Shown: positions 35,254 through 42,201 of the stretch, piece after piece
Position numbering within the stretch: the stretch's first letter is position 1
Layout: each line of letters starts with the position of its first letter
Source: Collinsella sp944321445
Lineage (GTDB): Bacteria > Actinomycetota > Coriobacteriia > Coriobacteriales > Coriobacteriaceae
Length of the DNA: 42,201 nucleotides
Direction: 5' to 3' (one strand)
NCBI RefSeq assembly: GCF_030371825.1
Contig: NZ_JAUDDM010000016.1
Position numbers and translations under genes: made by a program
Notes under the pieces: generated by a model
What the model was told of the DNA's origin: nothing
Database searches by the model: none
Seen by the model: only the letters and a program-made list of their open reading frames with translations

Positions 35254-35386
35254 GGATGCCCGATATGCCACGCGCGCAGCACATCCGGTTCCCGCACATC
35301 GCGCACATGCACGGCCAACGCAAGCCCGTACCGACAAGCACGCGACCGCACGATGGCACAACCCTCAACCCAAGAAAGGAACCGTC

Positions 35387-36781
35387 ATGAGCACCTCGAC
35401 CGCAAACGCCCCGTATCGCCTGTACCTCTCTGAAGACCAGATTCCGCGCCGTTGGTACAACCTGCGCGCCGACATGCCCAACAAACCTGAACCGATGCGC
35501 CTGCCCAACGGCAAAATCGCTACCGCCACAGACATCGCACCAGTATTCGCCGACGAACTCATTGCCCAGGAGCTCGACGACACGACCCCTTACTTCGACA
35601 TCCCCGAACCGGTGCTCGAGATGTATCGCGTCTATCGTCCGAGCCCGCTCGTGCGCGCCTACAACCTCGAACGCGCGCTCAACACCCCAGCGAAGATCTA
35701 CTACAAGTTCGAGGGCAACAACACCTCGGGTTCGCATAAGCTCAATTCCGCCATCGCACAGGCTTACTACGCCAAGGCACAGGGCTTGACCAACGTCACC
35801 ACCGAGACGGGCGCCGGCCAGTGGGGCACCGCTTTGGCCGAGGCATGTGCGCACTACGGTCTTGGCCTCGACGTCTTCATGGTCAAGTGTTCTTACGAGC
35901 AAAAGCCCTTCCGCCGCAACGTCATGGAGACGTTCAACGCGCGCGTGACGCCCTCCCCTTCCGACACCACCGAGGTCGGCCGTCGCATGCTCGCCGCCGA
36001 CCCCACGAGCTCCGGATCGCTCGGCACCGCCATCTCCGAAGCGGTCGAGCGCGCACTCAACGTGCCGCAGAACAAGGGCCGCTATCAGTTGGGATCGGTA
36101 CTGAACCAAGTCGTGCTGCACCAGTCGATCATCGGCCTGGAGAGCTATGAAGCCATGCGCGAGCTGGGCGAATATCCCGATGTCGTCATCGGGTGCGCCG
36201 GCGGCGGATCCAATCTGGGTGGCCTTATCGCCCCGTTCATGCGCGACAAGCTCATCGGCAAGCGCCCCGATACGCGCTTCATTGCCGTCGAGCCGGCGAG
36301 CTGCCCTTCGCTCACGCGCGGACGCTTTGCCTATGATTTCGCTGACACCGGCCAGACGTGCCCCCTGTGCAAGATGTATACCCTCGGCAACGGCTTCATC
36401 CCTAACCCCGACCATGCGGGCGGCCTGCGCTACCACGGCATGAGCCCCATCGTGAGCCAGCTCAAACACGACGGATACCTCGAGGCCATTGCCGTGCGCC
36501 AAACGGACGTCTTCGCCGCAGCAGAGCAGTTCGCCAAGCTGGAAACCATCCTGCCCGCGCCCGAGAGCGCGCACGCAATCCTTGCCGCCATGCGCGAGGC
36601 CGAAGCTTGTCGCAAATCCGGCGAAGCGAAGACCATCCTCTTCGGCCTGACGGGAACGGGCTACTTCGACATGGTCGCCTACGACAAGTTCAACCGCGGC
36701 GAGCTCAAAGACTACATTCCCACCGATGAGGAGCTCGAGCGCGGCTTTGCCACGATTCCGAGCATCCCGGGTATCCAGTAG
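35387..36781 (+). CDS. trpB: Tryptophan synthase beta chain, TrpB2 type
   Basis: PLP enzyme that joins indole and serine to give tryptophan. 464 residues, longer than TrpB1 (about 400) and with the TrpB2-type N-terminus (RWYNLRADMP, YRPSPLVRAYNLE). PLP lysine is Lys118 in GNNTSGSHKLNSA. ETGAGQWG and the phosphate loop GCAGGGSNLGG are intact. AAAGGAA precedes the ATG. No trpA or other trp gene follows in the window, so this enzyme may act alone to salvage indole, as proposed for TrpB2. Expression is controlled by the upstream attenuator. Confidence 0.93.
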   Translation: MSTSTANAPYRLYLSEDQIPRRWYNLRADMPNKPEPMRLPNGKIATATDIAPVFADELIAQELDDTTPYFDIPEPVLEMYRVYRPSPLVRAYNLERALNTPAKIYYKFEGNNTSGSHKLNSAIAQAYYAKAQGLTNVTTETGAGQWGTALAEACAHYGLGLDVFMVKCSYEQKPFRRNVMETFNARVTPSPSDTTEVGRRMLAADPTSSGSLGTAISEAVERALNVPQNKGRYQLGSVLNQVVLHQSIIGLESYEAMRELGEYPDVVIGCAGGGSNLGGLIAPFMRDKLIGKRPDTRFIAVEPASCPSLTRGRFAYDFADTGQTCPLCKMYTLGNGFIPNPDHAGGLRYHGMSPIVSQLKHDGYLEAIAVRQTDVFAAAEQFAKLETILPAPESAHAILAAMREAEACRKSGEAKTILFGLTGTGYFDMVAYDKFNRGELKDYIPTDEELERGFATIPSIPGIQ

Positions 36782-36854
36782 GAGGCCGAGCGCCTGGCTT
36801 CGCCCCGCGTGAGATTCGGCCAACCGGCCGATCCGCGAGCTTTTGGCACGAACG

Positions 36855-37069
36855 TGGATAGAAATGTCGATTATGCATTTTTCGCAGGGGCTCCGGGATG
36901 CCTAACGACCTGCCGGCGCATCCAGAACAGCCCTTCGAGGCCCTCTACACCGCAAAAACGGCTCCGATCCCATCGGTTTGGAGCCGTTTCGCGGCGCTCG
37001 AAGGAGCCAGAAGGGCAATTCTTCCAATTCTGGGATGCTGGCTCGATGCATAACTTACATTTTTATCCA
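36855..37069. repeat. 215-bp element with imperfect terminal inverted repeats
   Basis: 36855-36878 and 37046-37069 are complementary at 20 of 24 positions (TGGATA, AAATGT and TTATGCAT conserved in both). The interior carries a strong hairpin AAACGGCTCC/GGAGCCGTTT (36956-36965, 36980-36989) that may terminate trpB. The left end GTCGATTATGCATTTTTCGC resembles the left arm of the element at 14373. No ORF is supported. Confidence 0.65.
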
Positions 37070-37122
37070 GTTCACGAGCCACGAGCGACCAGGGTACCTC
37101 GAACCGCTTGGACCAGCATGCA

Positions 37123-37161
37123 TGAAGGGAGGCTGGATGCGCTCCAGCCTCCCTTCATTTT
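37123..37161 (+). terminator. Perfect 15-bp hairpin between trpB and fruA
   Basis: TGAAGGGAGGCTGGA (37123-37137) and TCCAGCCTCCCTTCA (37143-37157) pair fully around TGCGC. TTT then follows on the plus strand. It lies 27 bases past the fruA stop (minus strand), so it probably serves the convergent transcripts in both directions. Confidence 0.75.
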
Positions 37162-37187
37162 CGCAGGTAGATGCGTGTAAGTACGCC

Positions 37188-39212
37188 TTACTTGGCGAGA
37201 CCTGCTTCCTCTGCCGCAAGCGGCTTTTTGAGGAACGACAGAATCAGGCAGGCGACCACGGCGCCGATGGCCAGCGCGGCGAGGTACATGACCGGGTTGC
37301 CGATGACGGCGATGACCCAGGCGCCGCCGTGGGGCGCGGGGCTCGTGCAGCCGAAGGCAGCGGAGATCGCACCCGCCAGCGCAGAACCGATGATGCAGGA
37401 AGGAAGCACGCGGCCGGGGTCAGCGGCGGCGTAAGGAATCGCGCCCTCGGTGATGAACGACAGACCCATGATGTAGTTCACCACGCCCGCCTTGCGGTCG
37501 GCGGAGCTCCAGCGGTTCTTGAAGATCGTCGTGGAGAGCGCGATGGCGATCGGCGGGACCATGCCGCCCACCATGACGGAGGCCATGATGATCTGACCGG
37601 TGGAGGTGCCGTCGGCGAGCATTGCGGTTCCGAAGACGTAGGCTGCCTTGTTGAACGGGCCGCCCATATCGACGGACATCATACCGCCGACCACAGCGCC
37701 CAGAAGCACCATGTTACCGGTGCCCATGCCGGCAAGCGCGTTGGAGAGCCACGCGTTGATGGCGCCGAAAATCGGGTTCAAGGCAAGCATCACGAGGCCG
37801 ATCAGGAAGATCGAGATCAGCGGATAGAGCAGCACGGGCTTGATGCCCTCGAGCGAATCGGGCAGCTTATCGCAGGCCTTCTCGATACCGTAGGTGATGT
37901 AGCCGGCAGCAAAGCCCGCGAACAGCGCGGCGATGAAGCCGCCGGAGATGAGCGCGCCCTGCGCCTCGGCGTCCATGGCCGTAGCCAGGTAGCCGAGCGT
38001 GTAGCCCTGCTTGGCAATCCAGCCGCCCACGAAGCCCGGCGCGAGACCCGGACGGTCAGCGATGGACATTGAGATGTAGCCGGCCAAAATCGGCAGCATG
38101 AAGTTGAAGGCCTGGTTGCCCACCAGGTTGAAGAACGCAGCGAGCGGCGTCGAAGAGCCGTAGCTTGCGGTGCCCATGCCCGCCTGGTCGAGCAGGAACG
38201 AGATGGCCATGAGGATGCCGCCGCCCACGACGAACGGCAGCATGTGCGAAACGCCGTTCATGAGGTGCTTGTAGACGGTGGAGCCCAGGCTCTCGGTCGC
38301 ACCGGAGGCAGCCGGCGCGGAGGCGCCGCCCTCGGCGTGGCAGATGGGCGCCTCGCCGTTCATGATGATGTTGATAAGCTTCTCGGCGTCGTTGATGCCC
38401 GCCGACACGTTCGTGGAATAGAGCGGCTTGCCGTTGAAGCGCCCGAGCTCGATGCCCTTGTCGGCCGCAATGATGATGCCCTTGCACGCAGCGATCTCCT
38501 CAGCGGTGAGGGCGTTTTTGGTGCCCACTGAGCCCTGGGTCTCGACCTTGATGGTCACGCCCATCTGCTCGGCAACCTTCTCGAGGTTCTCGGCCGCCAT
38601 ATAGGTATGGGCGATACCCGTGGGGCACGCGGTGATGGCGAGCACCTGGGGCAGACCCGTGTCGGCAGCAGGCGCTGCGGCGCCGGCGGCAGCGGCCTCG
38701 CGCGCGGCCTTGGCAGCAGCAGCCTTGGCCTCCTTGGCGGCCTGCTCGGCGTCGTGCTCGGCCTCTGCCTTGTCGATGGCAGCCAAGAACTCCTCGGGGG
38801 TCTTGGCTGCGCGCAGCGCAGCCGCGAAGTCGGCGTGCATGAGCAGCGCGGAGAGCTTGGCCAGCACCTCGAGGTGCACGTTGGCCTGCGTATCGGGTGC
38901 AGCGATGAGGAAGATGAGGTCGGAGGGCTTGCCGTCGGGCGCCTTCCAGTCCACACCCGCGGGCACCGTGATGGCCACAAGCCCCGCCTTGGACACGGCC
39001 GCGGTCTTGGCGTGCGGAATGGCGATGCCCTCGCCCACCGCGGTGGAGAACTGAGCCTCACGGTCGAGTACCGCCTGGCGGTACTTCGCGCGATCGTTCA
39101 CCGCGCCGCATGCAACCTGCAGATCGACGAGCTCGTCGATGGCCTCTGCCTGCGTAGCAGCGCTGACTCCCAGCTTCACCCCGTCTTTCTTCAACAACTC
39201 GGTGATTTTCAT
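37188..39212 (-). CDS. fruA: Fructose PTS enzyme II, domains A-B-C
   Basis: Takes up fructose and phosphorylates it to fructose-1-phosphate. 674 residues. EIIA (1-150) has phospho-histidine His67 in EGIAIPHAKT. An Ala/Lys/Glu-rich linker (150-185) leads to EIIB with phospho-cysteine Cys196 in ITACPTGIAHTYMAAE. EIIC (about 300-674) has roughly nine membrane segments, with VSHMLPFVVGGGILMA and FITEGAIPYAA. All parts for phosphate relay from HPr are present in one chain. Last gene of fruR-fruK-fruA, 117 bases after fruK. Confidence 0.96.
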   Translation of the reverse strand: MKITELLKKDGVKLGVSAATQAEAIDELVDLQVACGAVNDRAKYRQAVLDREAQFSTAVGEGIAIPHAKTAAVSKAGLVAITVPAGVDWKAPDGKPSDLIFLIAAPDTQANVHLEVLAKLSALLMHADFAAALRAAKTPEEFLAAIDKAEAEHDAEQAAKEAKAAAAKAAREAAAAGAAAPAADTGLPQVLAITACPTGIAHTYMAAENLEKVAEQMGVTIKVETQGSVGTKNALTAEEIAACKGIIIAADKGIELGRFNGKPLYSTNVSAGINDAEKLINIIMNGEAPICHAEGGASAPAASGATESLGSTVYKHLMNGVSHMLPFVVGGGILMAISFLLDQAGMGTASYGSSTPLAAFFNLVGNQAFNFMLPILAGYISMSIADRPGLAPGFVGGWIAKQGYTLGYLATAMDAEAQGALISGGFIAALFAGFAAGYITYGIEKACDKLPDSLEGIKPVLLYPLISIFLIGLVMLALNPIFGAINAWLSNALAGMGTGNMVLLGAVVGGMMSVDMGGPFNKAAYVFGTAMLADGTSTGQIIMASVMVGGMVPPIAIALSTTIFKNRWSSADRKAGVVNYIMGLSFITEGAIPYAAADPGRVLPSCIIGSALAGAISAAFGCTSPAPHGGAWVIAVIGNPVMYLAALAIGAVVACLILSFLKKPLAAEEAGLAK

Positions 39213-39329
39213 GGTTTACCCCTTTCCCCGGCACAAGCCGGCCCAACCGCCCAGCAGGACGGATTGCATACAGTCATGGATATCGAGTTCATCGCGCCGA
39301 CCCTGCGAATCTGGCGGCGCGCTGAAACG

Positions 39330-40232
39330 CTAGCGGGCGAGGAGCTCCTCCACCTGATCGCGCGTGGCGAGCCCCAGAGAAAACGCACTGGCAGACCCGG
39401 TGCACACACCCATGCGAAACGCCTGCTCGTAGGAGCCGTCGCTCTCCAGGTAGCCGGCGACGAAGCCTGCGACCATCGAATCGCCCGCGCCCACGGAGTT
39501 CACCACGGTGCCCTTGGGCGAAGGGCTCTCGATCACGTCACCGTCCTCGGTGACGAGCACGGCGCCCTCCCCTGCCATGGAGACGAGCACGTTGCGCGCA
39601 CCCCGCTCCTGCAGCTTTTTGGCATAGGGCACCACGTCTTCGCGCGTGGTGAGCACGACATCGAAGATCTCACCCAGCTCATGGTTGTTAGGCTTGATGA
39701 GGAACGGATGGTACGGCAAAACGTTCACGAGCAGGTCGCGCGTGGCGTCGACAACGATGCGCACGCCGCGACCGTCCAGGCGCGCCAGGATGCGCTCGTA
39801 GATGTCACCGGGCATCGTGGCAGGCACGCTGCCCGACACGATGAGGATGTCGTCGGCGGTGAGCTGGTCGATTTTGGCGTAGAGCGCCTCGACGTCCGCC
39901 TCGGTGATGGCCGGGCCGATGCCGTTGATCTCAGTCTCCTCGGCCGCCTTGACCTTAACGTTGATGCGGCTCATGCCTTCGCACACGGAGATGAAATCGG
40001 TGTCGATGCCCATATCGCGCAGGCGGCGTGCGATCTCGTCGCCCGTGAAGCCGGCCAAAAAGCCCCATGCGCAGCTCGCGTGCCCCAGGTTCTTGAGGAC
40101 GATCGAGACGTTCACGCCCTTGCCGCCGGCCATGACGGTCTCGCGCGAGGCGCGGTTGACCGCTCCGAGCGTCAACGTGTCGACGTTCACGACGTAGTCG
40201 AGACACGGATTGAAAGTCACGGTGTAGATCAT
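39330..40232 (-). CDS. fruK: 1-phosphofructokinase
   Basis: Converts fructose-1-phosphate to fructose-1,6-bisphosphate. 300 residues from ATG 40230-40232 (MIYTVTFNPCLDYVV), preceded by AAAGGAG. It is a PfkB/ribokinase-family enzyme: the GGKGVNVSIVLKNLG substrate motif lies near residue 36, and the C-terminal NSVGAGDSMVAGFVAGYL carries the catalytic Asp and anion hole. Normal length. Its product is the substrate of the aldolase encoded at 4021-4887. Confidence 0.95.
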   Translation of the reverse strand: MIYTVTFNPCLDYVVNVDTLTLGAVNRASRETVMAGGKGVNVSIVLKNLGHASCAWGFLAGFTGDEIARRLRDMGIDTDFISVCEGMSRINVKVKAAEETEINGIGPAITEADVEALYAKIDQLTADDILIVSGSVPATMPGDIYERILARLDGRGVRIVVDATRDLLVNVLPYHPFLIKPNNHELGEIFDVVLTTREDVVPYAKKLQERGARNVLVSMAGEGAVLVTEDGDVIESPSPKGTVVNSVGAGDSMVAGFVAGYLESDGSYEQAFRMGVCTGSASAFSLGLATRDQVEELLAR

Positions 40233-40272
40233 GGGACAGCTCCTTTGCTTAAGAACAGGTACCGTGAGCGAA

Positions 40273-41025
40273 CTATTCCGCGGCCGACGCGACGATGATG
40301 TTCGCGTACTCCTCGAGATCGGCAGGCAGAACATCGGTTACGACCGTCGCGTCATCGAAGTCGGCGAACGTGACCGGTGAGACCATCGAGAACTTGCTGG
40401 AATCGCACAGTACGTACGGGCGGAGCGTCTGGGTGAGGGCCGTCGCCTTGACGAGCGCCTCGCCTGTCTCGGGCGTGGTGAAACCCTCGTCGGGCGTTGC
40501 GCCGTTAGTGCCGAAGAACCCGATGGTGAAGTGATAGCGGCGCAGCGTATCCACCGTCTGCTCGCCCACCAGTGCCTCGGTGACGGGCTTGAGCTCGCCT
40601 GCGGGCACGAGCACCCGGCAGCCACGGGACAGCAGGGCGTGCGCGACCGAGATGGAGTTGGTGAAGTACGTGGCGCGCGTCTCGGTGATGAAATCGACGA
40701 GCCGCTCGGTCGTGGAACCGGCATCGATGTAGACGAAGTCATCGGGGCCGATGAGCGTCGCGGCAAAACGCGCGATGGCTGTCTTCTCCTCCAGATGCAC
40801 GCTGTACTTCTCGTAGACGGTCTGGTCGGAAGAGACGACCGTGCGCGTGACCGCGGTGGCTCCGCCATGGACCTTCACGATGCGACCCATCTGCGCCAGG
40901 CGCGTAAGGTCGCGGCGAATGGTGGACTCGGAGGCGTCCAGCAGCTGCATGAGGTCGGTTGCGGTGATCGAGCCGTGTTCGTTGACCAAGGCGACGATCT
41001 TCTCAAGGCGGTCTTCTGCAAGCAT
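40273..41025 (-). CDS. fruR: DeoR-family regulator of the fructose operon
   Basis: 250 residues from ATG 41023-41025 (MLAEDRLEKIVALVNEHG), preceded by GAGGAGA. The N-terminal winged helix-turn-helix includes ITATDLMQLLDASESTIRRDLTRL. The C-terminal sugar-phosphate sensor domain has FVYIDAGSTTERLVDFI and FFGTNGATPDEGFTTPE, typical of DeoR/FruR proteins that respond to fructose phosphates. It heads the operon, 40 bases before fruK, so autoregulation is likely. Repeats upstream are candidate binding sites. Confidence 0.92.
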   Translation of the reverse strand: MLAEDRLEKIVALVNEHGSITATDLMQLLDASESTIRRDLTRLAQMGRIVKVHGGATAVTRTVVSSDQTVYEKYSVHLEEKTAIARFAATLIGPDDFVYIDAGSTTERLVDFITETRATYFTNSISVAHALLSRGCRVLVPAGELKPVTEALVGEQTVDTLRRYHFTIGFFGTNGATPDEGFTTPETGEALVKATALTQTLRPYVLCDSSKFSMVSPVTFADFDDATVVTDVLPADLEEYANIIVASAAE

Positions 41026-41326
41026 CTGGTCTCCTCTCGTCGTGTCCCGCGAATGGAATCTGTCAAAACCATCCAAAACCATTCTAATTCGTTCACAACG
41101 AGAGAATAGCACCAGATTCGGTCACGTTCGGTCAAAATCATCCATCAGGGGTAAACGGTCGATTGGGAGCGGTGAACGGTTTTGATTGGTCGTGGCTGTT
41201 TTTGGCTACCATCTCTGACGCTCCCCCAATTGACGGGGCGGACGATTGTCACGCGATGGCAATGTTTGCCTGGTAGTATCGAGTGACAGGATGTATTCCT
41301 GAGCCCCTCTCGAGAAAGGATGTCCC
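41026..41326. promoter_or_regulatory. Divergent fruR/cyclase regulatory region with repeated boxes
   Basis: A 301-base gap without genes. GTCAAAACCATCC (41062-41074) recurs as GTCAAAATCATCC (41131-41143), and an inverted related copy GGTTTTGATTGG is at 41178-41189. They bracket the likely fruR promoter and are candidate FruR operators. Closer to the cyclase gene, GGCAA-TGT-TTGCC (41258-41270) is a separate short palindrome. Confidence 0.45.
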
Positions 41327-42076
41327 ATGAGCCTGTGGACTGAACTTGCGAAGCTGAAAAGTGCCACGTGGGTGGAGCTTTCCCATCCCCTCACCAACGA
41401 CAGCCCGTATTGGGCAGGCATCCCGGAGGGCTCGGTGGAACTCTGCCGCACGGTATTCGACTACGACGAGGAGATGCTCTCCTGCCGTATCCACACCTAC
41501 AAGTTCCCCGGACAGTTCGGCACGCATATCGACTTCCCCAACCACTTCACGCCCGGCGCAGTGGGCTCGGAGGCTTACGGCGCCACCGACATGGTCATGC
41601 CCCTCGTCGTGATCGACCTCACGCCCAAGATCGCCCAGCAGGGTCCAGACGTTGCCATCACGGTCGGGGACATCGAGGCGTGGGAGTCCGAGCACGGCCG
41701 CATTCCCGAAGGAGCATTCGTGGCGCTGCGCACCGACTGGGCGAAACGCTGGCCGGATAACGATGCGCTCAACAACTTCGACGACGAGGGAGGCGAGCAT
41801 TGCCCGGGTTGGTCGATGGAGGCGCTGCAGTTCCTGTACAACGAGCGCGGCATCGCCATGAACGGGCACGAGACCTTCGACACCGATGCGTCCTATTTGG
41901 CCGTCGAGGCCGATGACCTCGCCTGTGAGCGTTGGGTTCTGGACAACGGGCATCTGCAGGTAGAGGTGATGGACAACCTCGATAAGGTTCCCGCCACGGG
42001 CGCCATCGTGTTCGTGAGCTGGCCGCGCATCGAGGGCGCCACCGGCCTTCCCGCCCGCGTTATCGCCGCGTTCTAG
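41327..42076 (+). CDS. Cyclase-family metal-dependent hydrolase (kynurenine formamidase-like)
   Basis: 249 residues, ATG preceded by GAAAGGA. The family metal motif HxGTHxDxPxH appears as QFGTHIDFPNHF (His67, Asp69, His73); the first histidine of the pattern is replaced by Gln63. The rest of the fold is present: WVELSHPLTNDSPYW at the N-terminus, FVALRTDWAKRWP and GHETFDTDA. Members hydrolyse amides or cyclic compounds, including N-formylkynurenine and isatin. The substrate here is unknown. The gene is divergent from the fru operon. Confidence 0.88.
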   Translation: MSLWTELAKLKSATWVELSHPLTNDSPYWAGIPEGSVELCRTVFDYDEEMLSCRIHTYKFPGQFGTHIDFPNHFTPGAVGSEAYGATDMVMPLVVIDLTPKIAQQGPDVAITVGDIEAWESEHGRIPEGAFVALRTDWAKRWPDNDALNNFDDEGGEHCPGWSMEALQFLYNERGIAMNGHETFDTDASYLAVEADDLACERWVLDNGHLQVEVMDNLDKVPATGAIVFVSWPRIEGATGLPARVIAAF

Positions 42077-42084
42077 CAGCCCTC

Positions 42085-42101
42085 CCTCTACGGGGACGGG
42101 G
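42085..42101. repeat. Short GC-rich repeat, degenerate member
   Basis: The sequence CCTCTACGGGGACGGGG resembles the core CCTCTCTGGGGACGGGG of the copies at 28509 and 34879. It starts nine bases after the cyclase gene, the same kind of location as the other members. Confidence 0.4.
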
Positions 42102-42139
42102 TCACAGAGGACATAATATCCCCTTCTGAAACAGGTTTC

Positions 42140-42168
42140 TGCCTGGCGGCGCGCCTGCCAGGCATTTT
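42140..42168 (+). terminator. Terminator downstream of the cyclase gene
   Basis: TGCCTGGC (42140-42147) pairs with GCCAGGCA (42157-42164), followed by TTTTCTG. It is the first intrinsic terminator after the cyclase stop. Confidence 0.8.
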
Positions 42169-42201
42169 CTGTTTGAGGACAGCACTGCCAAGAGGAAAAC
42201 C

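Overview
The window is GC-rich bacterial chromosome with dense, mostly minus-strand gene clusters. Gene content (a RecJ-helicase fusion, a long single-chain PurL, a TelA/XpaC/VWA lipoprotein cluster, actinobacterial codon use and a Gram-positive-type SOS box) suggests an actinobacterium of class Coriobacteriia, most likely Collinsella or a close relative. This assignment rests on recognition and was not tested by a search. It looks like core chromosome: I see no insertion sequence, prophage, plasmid or CRISPR array.

Layout. 1-2.1 kb: infC-rpmI-rplT translation operon (minus), with infC starting at an AUA codon behind a leader terminator, then an ArsC-fold protein lacking its cysteine. 2.2-7.2 kb: tRNA-Leu(CAA), a transglutaminase-like protein, class II aldolase fba, an unknown protein and an MBL hydrolase. 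7.0-13 kb: two diverged copies of a large stem-loop, rel ((p)ppGpp synthetase/hydrolase) and a 1101-residue RecJ-RecQ-like helicase fusion. 13.3-16.4 kb: a BASS-family transporter, a 197-bp inverted-repeat element, a HAD phosphatase and a lipoprotein preceded by tightly coupled small ORFs. 16.7-21.4 kb: a four-gene TelA cluster (VWA/solute-binding lipoprotein, XpaC-like membrane protein, second solute-binding-like protein, TelA). 21.8-26.7 kb: a complete branched-chain amino-acid ABC transporter (livJHMGF), divergent from homoserine dehydrogenase (hom). 28.6-30.3 kb: a small membrane protein, a zinc metallopeptidase and an alpha/beta hydrolase. 30.4-30.7 kb: an SOS-box-like palindrome in front of a 27-residue hydrophobic peptide ORF. 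31.0-34.8 kb: purL. 35.0-36.8 kb: a tryptophan attenuator (leader peptide with three consecutive Trp codons plus terminator) controlling a TrpB2-type tryptophan synthase beta chain. 37.2-41.0 kb: fruR-fruK-fruA fructose PTS operon. 41.3-42.1 kb: a cyclase-family metal hydrolase.

The most interesting items are non-coding or very small: the SOS-box/hydrophobic-peptide unit at 30.45-30.68 kb (TisB-like in design), the trp attenuator, the infC leader with AUA start, and several families of large intergenic inverted repeats. Among proteins, the RecJ-helicase fusion and the TelA/VWA cluster stand out.
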